A stretch of 64,000 nt of DNA from Catonella massiliensis. GTDB lineage: Bacteria; Bacillota; Clostridia; Lachnospirales; Lachnospiraceae. The notes below the pieces were generated by a model, which searched no databases, was not told the DNA's origin, and saw nothing but the letters and a program-made list of their open reading frames with translations. This document shows positions 34,874 through 43,380 of the stretch, piece after piece. The position numbers and the translations under genes are program-made. The stretch covers positions 1,798,001-1,862,000 of the forward strand of contig NZ_JAEPRJ010000001.1 in assembly GCF_016651435.1 (NCBI RefSeq), read 5' to 3'. How positions within the stretch are numbered: the first letter of the stretch is position 1; every line of letters starts with the position of its first letter.

Positions 34874-37438
34874 TTATTTCCTTACAATTTCCGATATTGA
34901 AAAAATTGTAGCAACGATAACATCTATTATTGCGGGAGCGACTGTCCACCAATGTGCTCCTTCTCCAACTGCACTAACTCCATTTCCCAGTATGGTTAAG
35001 TCCGTAAATGCACCCACTATAAAGAATACAAAAAATGAAATAAAAGTCACTATTGATACTATATTTTCAACCTCTGACTGCATATAAGCAATTAGTCCCA
35101 AAGCCACACATGCTAAGACAAACCAAAGAATAATAGCCCCTGCGCTATCCATAGTTGCAAGTCTTAAAACAACACATTCAAAAAGAACTGCCATAGTAGC
35201 ACAAAACCATGATCCAACGACTTCATTTCCTGACCAAGAAGCCATAAACATGATAAAGAACACTACTGGAACTACCCAAACTGCGATTGCGAATAAGTTA
35301 TAGTTACTTGCAAAGGAATAAAACTTGTTAAGATCAAGTAACAATGGTATGCAAAATGCCGACACACCAATTAACAAAACGAGAAAAATTACGTCGAAAG
35401 TGCTAAATCTCTGTTTCAGACGGGACTGTCTGTTGGCAGCTCCTACTCTGATTCTATCTCCAAGTTTTGCACTGCTAATTATTGCGGCAACAAAAGTAAC
35501 GATAAGAATACCAAAGAACTTCCATGCGTTCGATGCACTTGTAGAGTTAAATCCCATCTGTGTATACCTTACCGTGGTAACACCGAAACAGGTTATAAAT
35601 CCCCAAATCCAACTGAACACAATTCCTACAGAACTTGTATTTTTTAGGTTAGTTGCAAAACACATTAATGCTATCGAAACCAGGCTTGAAACTGTATATA
35701 GTTTATAATTCAAACCATATAGCATAGAATCGTTGTAGGAAATTGATCCATTGCTCACAAAGGGAGCAAGACAGAAACAGATGTTAGCAATAAAAATAAT
35801 CCAACTAATCGGATATAGAAATCCTGCAACATTCGCTATTTTGTCCTGTAAAGGGATTCTAGTTTTACCTTGTGATGTCTTCACATTAGCATAGCCAGCT
35901 AACGCTCCCTGTGATGGTTGGACATTGTATTTTGTTACAGGTGTACCTGTTACTGTTTGAGTTGAAGAAGGTGGTTTAACAACACCTGAAACACCTGACG
36001 AACTATTTATAGTATTCGTTGGCGGTGTTACAACAGGAGAGGGGAACGGCCTTTGGTTTGTAATGGACTGATAGAATCTTTCATCAGCTTCACACCACGG
36101 ACAAGATGAGAGCCCTTTTTTATACAAATGCTGATTGGGATATTTTGAGCATTTAATTAAACCCTTTTCATACTCAGAAAGTGCTGAATACCATTCTGAA
36201 GCATCAGGTCTCTTCTTTGGATTTTTTGCACCATCAATAAATGCTCTTTTAAATAATTTCTTTATTTTATCCGGCAAAATGCTTACAGGAGGAACAGCAG
36301 TCGCCTGCGGCTTATTTCCAGGATTGAAACAGTATAAGTTTCGTTTAATGGCTTGGTTGCCTACACCAGGTGATGCAGATGAGATCCTCTCTGTTTCTTT
36401 AATACCATTAAAAGGAGTGTAGCCATTCATTAAAAGCCTAAAAATATGAATTGCTAGCGCAAAATTATCGGTTTCCTTTGTGAATGTAGGTAGCGGTGCA
36501 TTAGCATAAGCATCTGTTTTGTATGGCTCACATTGCTTAAGTAGCTCAGGGGCAACATATCCATCTTTACACACCTTACACCTGAATGCTTTGTTATTCC
36601 TTTCGTCAAGAACTATATGGTAACTATCTGTGTCAAGAAAAGCTACCATTCCAGTTTTCATATTAATTCCAATATTACCTGGATTAAAGTCACCAAATAC
36701 ATACCCTGCTCTGTGGACAGCATTTATAACCGTACATATATTCATGGCTATAATCAGCTTATAATTCAGAGCTATCTTTGACTCTGGGTTGGTCGGTGGA
36801 TATGGGTAGACGTCTCCCAACTCAGCATTAATATCAAGCTTTGGCATAACAAAGCCCTTAAAAATCCTGTTTTCATCATAAACAACATCTATTGGCCACG
36901 CCACTTGATTTAGCACACTAGATTCAGGTGGATTATCTGCCATATAACGTAACTTTTGTTCCAATTCTTTCGATACTCTACTCGAGAAATAGATTTTAAT
37001 CACTTGATTTTGATTTCCAACGAGCCTGAAAATTTCTCCCTCTCCACCCTTACTAAATGATCTATTTTCCAATGTATATATCTTACCGGACAATCCAACG
37101 AGTTGCCCCTGCTTCAAATTATATGCGTGGCTTGTCGCAACACTTCGAGCATTGGAACTGGTACTATTCGAATTGACGGTCGGTGTAATGCTTTGAGCAT
37201 AGGATCTGGTACTATTCGAATTGACAGTGCTGGAGGGATACGCTGTTTTCCCCTTACTATGTAAATTAATCAGAGTCCTAACATCAGATAAAACGTCCTT
37301 TACCACTATACCCTGATTTTTATCGAGCTGATGTTTTTTGATAAATGCTGCTATCTCACTTTCATTCAATTCATTATAGTTGTGCTGTTTCAGCTCTGCT
37401 TCGAGCAACTTTATGTATTCTTCATACGTCCTAACCAT
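34874..37438 (-). CDS. Membrane-bound YegI-like Ser/Thr kinase
   Basis: The 854-residue protein has an N-terminal helical region, a Ser/Asn-rich linker with a repeated 'TVNSNST' (about 70-105), and a kinase domain (about 112-420): Gly loop 'GGEGEIF' (131-137), Lys148, catalytic 'FGDFNPGNI' (Asp250) and 'DTDS' (269-272) instead of DFG. A zinc-knuckle-like 'CPWCEADE' follows, then a Pro/Thr linker and about eight membrane helices. This kinase type works with a TerY-like vWA protein and a PP2C phosphatase; both lie upstream here. It is the last intact gene of the operon. Confidence 0.85.
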   Translation of the reverse strand: MVRTYEEYIKLLEAELKQHNYNELNESEIAAFIKKHQLDKNQGIVVKDVLSDVRTLINLHSKGKTAYPSSTVNSNSTRSYAQSITPTVNSNSTSSNARSVATSHAYNLKQGQLVGLSGKIYTLENRSFSKGGEGEIFRLVGNQNQVIKIYFSSRVSKELEQKLRYMADNPPESSVLNQVAWPIDVVYDENRIFKGFVMPKLDINAELGDVYPYPPTNPESKIALNYKLIIAMNICTVINAVHRAGYVFGDFNPGNIGINMKTGMVAFLDTDSYHIVLDERNNKAFRCKVCKDGYVAPELLKQCEPYKTDAYANAPLPTFTKETDNFALAIHIFRLLMNGYTPFNGIKETERISSASPGVGNQAIKRNLYCFNPGNKPQATAVPPVSILPDKIKKLFKRAFIDGAKNPKKRPDASEWYSALSEYEKGLIKCSKYPNQHLYKKGLSSCPWCEADERFYQSITNQRPFPSPVVTPPTNTINSSSGVSGVVKPPSSTQTVTGTPVTKYNVQPSQGALAGYANVKTSQGKTRIPLQDKIANVAGFLYPISWIIFIANICFCLAPFVSNGSISYNDSMLYGLNYKLYTVSSLVSIALMCFATNLKNTSSVGIVFSWIWGFITCFGVTTVRYTQMGFNSTSASNAWKFFGILIVTFVAAIISSAKLGDRIRVGAANRQSRLKQRFSTFDVIFLVLLIGVSAFCIPLLLDLNKFYSFASNYNLFAIAVWVVPVVFFIMFMASWSGNEVVGSWFCATMAVLFECVVLRLATMDSAGAIILWFVLACVALGLIAYMQSEVENIVSIVTFISFFVFFIVGAFTDLTILGNGVSAVGEGAHWWTVAPAIIDVIVATIFSISEIVRK

Positions 37439-37468
37439 TCTCTTAGCTCTCCCACATTAAGATTTATA

Positions 37469-37849
37469 TTACTTTGACCTGCTTGCAGACTGTCCATGCC
37501 AAGCCGATGTCGTTTGCCCCGTTCCCCATGTGCTCCTGTACTGCGTGTTTGAGGAAGATTTGACAGCATTATTAGAAACTGTTCGCGAGGTGTTTTGAGC
37601 AGGAGAAGATGCTCTTGAAAAAGCGTTGGCCTGGCTTTGTGTTGAACCTGTTTTTCCAGATGCCTGTTTGAAAGCATTTTTATTTGCCGCATTTCTCGCT
37701 TCAACCTGCCTCATATGTTCAGAATAAGAAGAGACACCTTTCATAGCTTCAGCCCATTTATTACCGGAATTACTTGCCGACTTTTGGGCAAGAGAATCGT
37801 TCCTTCTAAGATGTGGATCCTTTTCAAAACTTGTTTCTCTGTTCTGCAT
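37469..37849 (-). CDS. Polar low-complexity protein, unknown function
   Basis: The 126-residue protein is rich in Ser, Asn, Gln, Ala and Thr, has almost no hydrophobic core, and ends in a basic tail 'SAWHGQSASRSK'. It starts 'MQNRETSFEKDPHLRRND'. The preceding nuclease also ends in a Ser/Asn/Lys-rich tail ('SHGKSTSQSRG'). It lies between the nuclease and kinase genes with gaps of 38 and 30 bases. It may be a substrate, chaperone or linker protein of the system; this is inference only. Confidence 0.6.
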   Translation of the reverse strand: MQNRETSFEKDPHLRRNDSLAQKSASNSGNKWAEAMKGVSSYSEHMRQVEARNAANKNAFKQASGKTGSTQSQANAFSRASSPAQNTSRTVSNNAVKSSSNTQYRSTWGTGQTTSAWHGQSASRSK

Positions 37850-37887
37850 AATACTGAATACCTCGCATATATTATTAACGTGCCATC

Positions 37888-38577
37888 TCAGCCACGTGAC
37901 TGGCTCGTACTTTTTCCATGTGAATTTGACACTTGGTGGCTATCTGCTGTACCTTGCGTGCCATGAGTAGCACCTTTTATTGAGTTTTTATTTACGTTGG
38001 CTTTATTTTCAGATGCTACGCCATTGTCATAATTATTTTTCCTTGTTCTATTATTATGTGCTGCCTTAAACTTGTCTGAAGTCTGCCCACAAAGAGATGG
38101 ATTCTTTTTACATGCCTCCCCACAAGATTGGGAGAAAGCCTTAGCCTTGTCAGTTATCCCCAGATCATGCTCAACAGTATGTATTTCCCCATAACCCTTG
38201 TGAACACTTTGCGGCAAGGCAACAGCCTGTCCGTCTTGTCCTATATGATGATGAACCAATGTTTCGCCTTTATACTCTTTATATTGCGGGAAATTATCCA
38301 CAAACTTCTTATCAACAACAGGTGATTTTCCGGATTCTATCAGCATATTATTTTTCTTACTGAAGTATTCTGGATGCTGACCTTGAAGCTCCTTAAAATA
38401 ATAAGAGCTGCTTCTTTCCCATCCCTGCGAGTTTACGTTTGGACCAGCATTCCCCTTATATCGCATATTTACCAATAATTCGTTCGGATGGTTAATAGTA
38501 TACGTTTTTCCTTCAGATGTGGTTCTATCAGCATTAAGCTCGCTCTTGGTAATTCCTTCGTATAAACTCACTCCCAT
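37888..38577 (-). CDS. LHH/HNH-superfamily nuclease toxin
   Basis: The 229-residue protein carries the histidine motif 'LVHHHIGQDGQAVALP' (about 107-122), followed by conserved His in 'VHKGYGEIHTVEHDLG', the pattern of the LHH/WHH group of HNH-EndoVII toxins. A polar, basic tail of about 75 residues follows the nuclease domain. The ATG at 38577 overlaps the immunity gene stop (TGATG); a GTG three bases upstream is an alternative. No signal peptide or long delivery domain is present, so export, if any, would depend on a separate machine. Confidence 0.78.
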   Translation of the reverse strand: MGVSLYEGITKSELNADRTTSEGKTYTINHPNELLVNMRYKGNAGPNVNSQGWERSSSYYFKELQGQHPEYFSKKNNMLIESGKSPVVDKKFVDNFPQYKEYKGETLVHHHIGQDGQAVALPQSVHKGYGEIHTVEHDLGITDKAKAFSQSCGEACKKNPSLCGQTSDKFKAAHNNRTRKNNYDNGVASENKANVNKNSIKGATHGTQGTADSHQVSNSHGKSTSQSRG

Positions 38578-39131
38578 CACAAGCTTGCCTCCATGTTCCC
38601 TATTGTCTTAGCAAGAGAATATGACAGAAGCACCTCATTTTTTGTATCAGACTCATAGCAAAATAATTTGCCCGTAGCGTTGTCATAATATATGAAATAA
38701 CTGTCATCATCATTCACTGTGGCATTTCCGATTAGAAACATCTCCGTTCCTGGAAATGTGTATTGAGCATCATTGAAGTTCCTCAGAATAACTCTTTCTA
38801 ATGGCTCAAAGCCGTCAATCTTGTAAAAATGCAGTTCACAGCTTCCAAACACTCCAGAAATCGCAAGAAAGTAGCACGTGTTGTAATAATCTTTAAGCTC
38901 TCGGGATAACTTGAAGCCCAGTTCATCTTCACAAACACCCCAGTCAGATTCCACATCCTGCTCTTTTGGAGCCCATTGTATTTCTCCATCCTCATCTGGA
39001 GAACCAATTAGCAGTGCTTTGTTAATAGTTTTCGAATAAGGCACCGTCGGTTTTGTTCCAAAGGTGCTATTATATAATGAATCAAGTTTTGGAAAATATT
39101 TGCCGAATGCGGCCTTCATATCCAAATTCAT
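38577..39131 (-). CDS. SUKH-2 / Syd-like immunity protein
   Basis: The 184-residue acidic protein has the Syd/SUKH-2 pattern: 'IGSPDEDGEIQWAPKEQDVE' (about 42-61), a middle 'LSRELKDYYNTCYF' helix and C-terminal mixed strands. SUKH proteins commonly neutralise nuclease toxins coded next to them, and this gene is coupled by a one-base overlap to the LHH nuclease gene. The start has AGGAG. The assignment to Syd rather than another SUKH group is from pattern recall. Confidence 0.72.
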   Translation of the reverse strand: MNLDMKAAFGKYFPKLDSLYNSTFGTKPTVPYSKTINKALLIGSPDEDGEIQWAPKEQDVESDWGVCEDELGFKLSRELKDYYNTCYFLAISGVFGSCELHFYKIDGFEPLERVILRNFNDAQYTFPGTEMFLIGNATVNDDDSYFIYYDNATGKLFCYESDTKNEVLLSYSLAKTIGNMEASL

Positions 39132-39140
39132 TAATTTCTC

Positions 39141-40100
39141 CTATCTTTCAAAGCTCGCATGAAATACCCGCTGCTTCAAATTGAAATTTATGGTGTACCG
39201 AAGATTCATTCTCAGTTGTTGCAAAAGATTCTGGATCTCCGATGAAACCTTAGCATCAAGATTTTCTCCAGATGATGAATCTGGAAGCTTAAACACACAA
39301 TCTGTCTTGCCGGAATGAAGTGCGCCTGATAAATAATCTCTCATTTGCTTCCTTGTAGTCATCACAAGATTATTCCGTTCATAATATCCATAGCCTAAGC
39401 ATTCAGCTATTGGATACTTTTCTTTTTCAAACCGGTGATCCCTGGCAATCTGTTCAGTTGATAACCCGAAGTAATCATACCTGAGAACTTGTCCGCTTCT
39501 GATAGTCGTGTCAAAAGTCACATCTACATGAAGCCAGTTTTCGTCCAATTGGATCATATTCCATGCATGACTTTCTTCAATCTCAACCCCCGGATCACAG
39601 CCATATCCATATACAATTCGGCAAGGAATATTCATCATATCAAGCAAATATTTATATGCCTTTGCATATCCCTCACAGACCCCTTGCTTTTTGGTAAAAG
39701 GCCCTACAATGGTGTGAAGATCTTTATCAATTCCATTAATATATCTGACATTCCGTGCCAGAAAATCGTGTGCCTGAAGAACTCTGGAATAGTTATCATT
39801 TCCTTGGATTCTTGATACCAACTGGCTCCTCTTTTTTCGACACGAATCCAAAATCCGTTTAAATGTCGCTTCATCATAACCGTAGCTTGGATATACCGCC
39901 GTAGTTATCGGGCTATACATCAACTTAAATCCGTTTACGAAAAACAACTCCGGATTACATACCAGTTCGTTCTGAAGACACGATTGCAATTTTTCATTAG
40001 AAAATAAAGATGCCACCGTTATCTCATCAGAATAAAGATAAAGAGATTCGATGATTTTATTTAAAGCATGCCTTTCTGCTTTTGAGGTAATGCCCATCAT
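39141..40100 (-). CDS. Cytosolic transglutaminase-like protein of the TerY/VirD4 operon
   Basis: The predicted 319-residue protein has the transglutaminase-like triad: Cys in 'KKQGVCEGYAKAY', His in 'EESHAWNMIQL' and Asp in 'LHVDVTFDTT'. No signal peptide is present. I start it at the ATG at 40100 because AAAGGAG lies ahead of it; a longer frame from 40205 would start inside the phosphatase gene. It might cleave or cross-link a system component such as the polar tails of neighbouring proteins; that is inferred. Gap to the immunity gene is nine bases. Confidence 0.82.
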   Translation of the reverse strand: MMGITSKAERHALNKIIESLYLYSDEITVASLFSNEKLQSCLQNELVCNPELFFVNGFKLMYSPITTAVYPSYGYDEATFKRILDSCRKKRSQLVSRIQGNDNYSRVLQAHDFLARNVRYINGIDKDLHTIVGPFTKKQGVCEGYAKAYKYLLDMMNIPCRIVYGYGCDPGVEIEESHAWNMIQLDENWLHVDVTFDTTIRSGQVLRYDYFGLSTEQIARDHRFEKEKYPIAECLGYGYYERNNLVMTTRKQMRDYLSGALHSGKTDCVFKLPDSSSGENLDAKVSSEIQNLLQQLRMNLRYTINFNLKQRVFHASFER

Positions 40101-40125
40101 CAAATCTCCTTTCAAAAATGCACGA

Positions 40126-41283
40126 TCATTCTGTATCGGGACTGTTTTCAGATTTAGAAAAAAGCTTCTTGAACACACCTTTTCCCTTATCAAGTTTGGC
40201 ACCATATTTTATTTGAGTTTTTCCCTTTTGTTCTTCATCGTTGATGAATCCCTCACAAGGAACCTTCTTCAAATCCTGTGTTTCATCTGATAAAGCTCCT
40301 TCGTTACCTGCACTTTTCCTGGTAACACTACTGCAAGAATTATCATTATCTTCTTCATCCCCGGCGCCACCGTTCGCTTCCATGTTATTCTTTATTTCCT
40401 CTTGATCGTTTTCTGCATCTTTGAAAAGATGTGGATATGCGGCTCTTTTCCATGCTTCTTCGTACCTGCGGCGCAGTTCTTCCCAATTTGGTTCTGCATA
40501 ATAATCTGGCTCCTGTATTTTCATTTCAAAATCCGGATTTACCATAACCACCACAGTTTTATCATCGTTGACCTGTGCATCCGGTATGCTGTCCATAAAT
40601 TCTGACACTTTTTCTTTTACGTAGTCTTCCCCGGATTCCTCAATATGCAGGGAATCTGGTCCCATAAAATATCTTGCCAGCGCAACATAAATATTCACAG
40701 GTTCATTTCGAATGTATACAGGGAAAAGCGTTTCAAGCATTCCGTCAGTCGCCAGAAAAACGCTTACCACCGGCTCAGGAAATTTGCCAAAAACCCATTT
40801 ATCTTCACCAAAATATAGTGGAAAAACACGTCCTTCTTCATCTCTTTGTTGCTCAACAACTTTTTTGTAGAGACCTTCCGCTGTCAGCGTTACAATTCCA
40901 CTATCTCCCGACTGGCCATAATAAAGAGCATTCCCCCTAAATACGGCCAAGGAGAGTGTTGTATCGTATTGATCTAAGTCGTGTCCGTTGTCAGTCGCAA
41001 CCTTCTCAATACGAGACTGTGCCAGCGCAAAAGAGTCTCTGATAATTTCCATAATCTGTTCATCAGAGCAATCATCTTTTATGTTCTCAGCACAGTACTC
41101 TGTAGAGATTTTTGCCGCCATCTGCGAAGCAATATCCGAATGTTCTTCACTACCCAGTCCATCTGCAACGGCGGCAATAACATACGACTCATCACATTTG
41201 ATAATATTGTGAGCATCCTGACAAATCAAGCCATGCTTTACATGGTATGTTCCTTGTTGCGTTATTCCATAAGTATAAATCAT
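40126..41283 (-). CDS. PP2C-family phosphatase
   Basis: The 385-residue protein has a full PP2C core: 'LICQDAHNI' (19-27), 'VADGLGSEEHSDIAS' (about 38-52), 'GQSGDSGI', 'LATDGML' and 'VNDDKTVVVM', so all metal-binding Asp residues are present. The last 130 residues form a charged, acidic and Ser-rich tail. It would reverse phosphorylation made by the YegI-like kinase of the same operon. A vWA gene precedes it by 39 bases, the arrangement of TerY-phosphatase-kinase triads. Confidence 0.9.
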   Translation of the reverse strand: MIYTYGITQQGTYHVKHGLICQDAHNIIKCDESYVIAAVADGLGSEEHSDIASQMAAKISTEYCAENIKDDCSDEQIMEIIRDSFALAQSRIEKVATDNGHDLDQYDTTLSLAVFRGNALYYGQSGDSGIVTLTAEGLYKKVVEQQRDEEGRVFPLYFGEDKWVFGKFPEPVVSVFLATDGMLETLFPVYIRNEPVNIYVALARYFMGPDSLHIEESGEDYVKEKVSEFMDSIPDAQVNDDKTVVVMVNPDFEMKIQEPDYYAEPNWEELRRRYEEAWKRAAYPHLFKDAENDQEEIKNNMEANGGAGDEEDNDNSCSSVTRKSAGNEGALSDETQDLKKVPCEGFINDEEQKGKTQIKYGAKLDKGKGVFKKLFSKSENSPDTE

Positions 41284-41322
41284 ATTATTATCAGCCTCCG
41301 TTGCAGATAATATTGGATTTTC

Positions 41323-42021
41323 TTACATCCAATCATCATCTATTGCCTTGTTAACATTATCTGGCAGTTCCTGTCCACGCACTTTTTCTCCTGGAGAACT
41401 TACCGAAATAGAACGCATGCTTTTATTAACCCAGTCAAAGAACTTTGAGAAATCATAGCCCTCTAACGCAAGCACTCTCTTGCCATGTCCCAATTTGTTC
41501 AGAGGCTTAGTATCGGCTCCTTTTACGGCAAGCGACCAAAGGCGAAGTTTGTCCTGCTGATCAAGAGAGAGAATCTCCTCTGCAACATTATCTATTGAAT
41601 CGTTCGGATAACCATCTGTAATCATGACAATCCAAGGGCAATAAGGCTGTGTGCCAGATAGACTATAAAATCTTCCTCTTTCAATAACCATATCAATTGC
41701 CGTCCTTAGACCGCCATTCATGTCTGTTCCGCCATAAGCTTTTAAAGACACCGGCTCCATGTATTCGATCGGGACAAATTCCTGCACCACATTCACAGTG
41801 GAATTAAATTCTACGATTGCCACATCAAGTACATCTCTTGTTGTCTTGTCTTCACAGACCTCAATCTTGAATCTGTTAAGCGCAGATTCGAGCTCATTAA
41901 TTGGTTCACCTTGCATACTCCCTGATGTGTCAAGAAGGAACAAGCAAGCCATATGCGGCTCACTAGCCTTAACAATCTGGGGAGCAAAGTCGCCAAAACC
42001 TCTCTGAACCATTTCTTCCAT
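41323..42021 (-). CDS. TerY-like von Willebrand A domain protein
   Basis: The 232-residue protein is a single vWA domain with a complete MIDAS: 'LLDTSGSMQGEP' (29-40), 'YGGTDMNGGLRTAID' and 'MITDGYPND'. The phrase 'DFSKFFDWVNKSMRSIS' near the C-terminus is typical of TerY/YegL proteins. These proteins serve as metal-dependent scaffolds in Ter-type and Yeg-type stress systems, with a PP2C phosphatase and a kinase. It is directly upstream of the phosphatase gene and 78 bases downstream of the second VirD4-like gene. Confidence 0.9.
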   Translation of the reverse strand: MEEMVQRGFGDFAPQIVKASEPHMACLFLLDTSGSMQGEPINELESALNRFKIEVCEDKTTRDVLDVAIVEFNSTVNVVQEFVPIEYMEPVSLKAYGGTDMNGGLRTAIDMVIERGRFYSLSGTQPYCPWIVMITDGYPNDSIDNVAEEILSLDQQDKLRLWSLAVKGADTKPLNKLGHGKRVLALEGYDFSKFFDWVNKSMRSISVSSPGEKVRGQELPDNVNKAIDDDWM

Positions 42022-42099
42022 TTTACTTTCCTCCTATAAGGTTTTTGATTTTGGTTTGATTTTACATTTTTATAAACAATGGCCATTGACCATAGTTTC

Positions 42100-43377
42100 C
42101 TAAATTACTGAGGTATAGGACAATTCTCCAGAATCCTTGTCAAGGATATAAACCTCATCATTATTCAGCCTTTGAATTTCTTCAGGCTTAACTATATTTT
42201 CACGTTTTATACTTATATTTTCTGTTTGTCCGGAACCGACCCCCCATCTCCCAAAATAATTTACATTTCTGGAAAACGAACTGCTCACTTCCTGCTTATC
42301 ATATGAGCCTATGGCATCCGACAGTTTTTGGCAGCTATACGCCGAGGAATGCTTTGAAATAATCAGTTTAGAGCATTTTCCTGCAAACGCAAAGAAATCG
42401 CTATCTGACCCGCCAAATTCAGCAAACACATCATCGGAAGATACAATTGCACCATTGGCACTTCCTCCGCGTTTTATATAATTCATTAAAGCTTCACCAG
42501 CATTAATTTTTAAACTGTCGACAACAATAAGCATTTTGCTCCCTTGTGAAATAACTGCCTCTGTTTCATTCACAAGAAGGTTGATCAATAATGCATTTGC
42601 CCCTGACTGTATATCCACTGAAAAAATCTGCTGCCTGTTGGCTGCAGCTAAAAGGTTTACTGCATATGCTGCATTTGACTTCTTCGCTAAAACAGCACTT
42701 CCCTGAAGAGACAATTCATGAAAGAAATTTTCGATGTTTCCCCTCTCGACCTCACCCTGCATGATCTGAGAGATTACCATTCTGGCCTCATTTGAACTAA
42801 TTCTCCCCTGGCTTTCAGCATCATTTACTCTATCGATAAACGTAAGGTGCGGACAGTTAATAAACATATAGCATCTCGGACTTTTATGATTGTACTTGAT
42901 ATAATCGCTCACTCCGTTGAGATAGTATCTCCCGACAGAATTGATCTTATTATTCTTCGGTGCCGAAGAAATAACAAGTCTGGCAATTTCCGCATTGGAA
43001 GCACCTACGAATGGATCATAAATCGGGTTGTTCCTGTTTGCCAAGCAAACATTATTAACTCCAAAATACCCGTTTAAACCTTGTTCCAGCTCTGAATTGC
43101 CACAATGCATCACAAGCACCATATAACCTTGAATACAGGCGCACTCTATAGCTCTTAGCATCTTGCGAACACGAATCGAATTTGCTCCGCCGGAAAAGAG
43201 CAGGCTTTCAACTGGAACCGTATCATCTATAAATGCCTCTATCTGACTGGGACGATACCGAATTATTCCTTGGTTCATTTCATTAGCTTCTTGAATTTTT
43301 CGAAGGGTTCTCCTGTTCATTCGATTATTCGCTCCCACTATATGCATTCCGGCTAATCCATTCAGATAATTCCTCAT
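42100..43377 (-). CDS. Degenerate VirD4/TraG-like protein
   Basis: The 425-residue protein resembles the C-terminal half of VirD4/TraG ATPases: an internal strand 'KMLIVVDSLKINAGEALMNY' in the Walker B position, 'GAIVSSDDVFAEFGG', 'KCSKLIISKHSS' and the end 'KPEEIQRLNNDEVYIL'. The Walker A position reads 'LLFSGGANSIRVRKML', without the GxxGxGK pattern, and Walker B lacks the acidic pair. I infer an inactive partner of the ATPase coded three bases upstream, perhaps making mixed rings. No membrane helices. Confidence 0.65.
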   Translation of the reverse strand: MRNYLNGLAGMHIVGANNRMNRRTLRKIQEANEMNQGIIRYRPSQIEAFIDDTVPVESLLFSGGANSIRVRKMLRAIECACIQGYMVLVMHCGNSELEQGLNGYFGVNNVCLANRNNPIYDPFVGASNAEIARLVISSAPKNNKINSVGRYYLNGVSDYIKYNHKSPRCYMFINCPHLTFIDRVNDAESQGRISSNEARMVISQIMQGEVERGNIENFFHELSLQGSAVLAKKSNAAYAVNLLAAANRQQIFSVDIQSGANALLINLLVNETEAVISQGSKMLIVVDSLKINAGEALMNYIKRGGSANGAIVSSDDVFAEFGGSDSDFFAFAGKCSKLIISKHSSAYSCQKLSDAIGSYDKQEVSSSFSRNVNYFGRWGVGSGQTENISIKRENIVKPEEIQRLNNDEVYILDKDSGELSYTSVI

Positions 43378-43380
43378 AGA

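Noticed and set aside
37411..37704. Arg-rich minus-strand open frame overlapping the kinase start
   Set aside because: It lies in another frame of the polar 126-residue protein gene, has no ribosome site, and would overlap two better supported genes.
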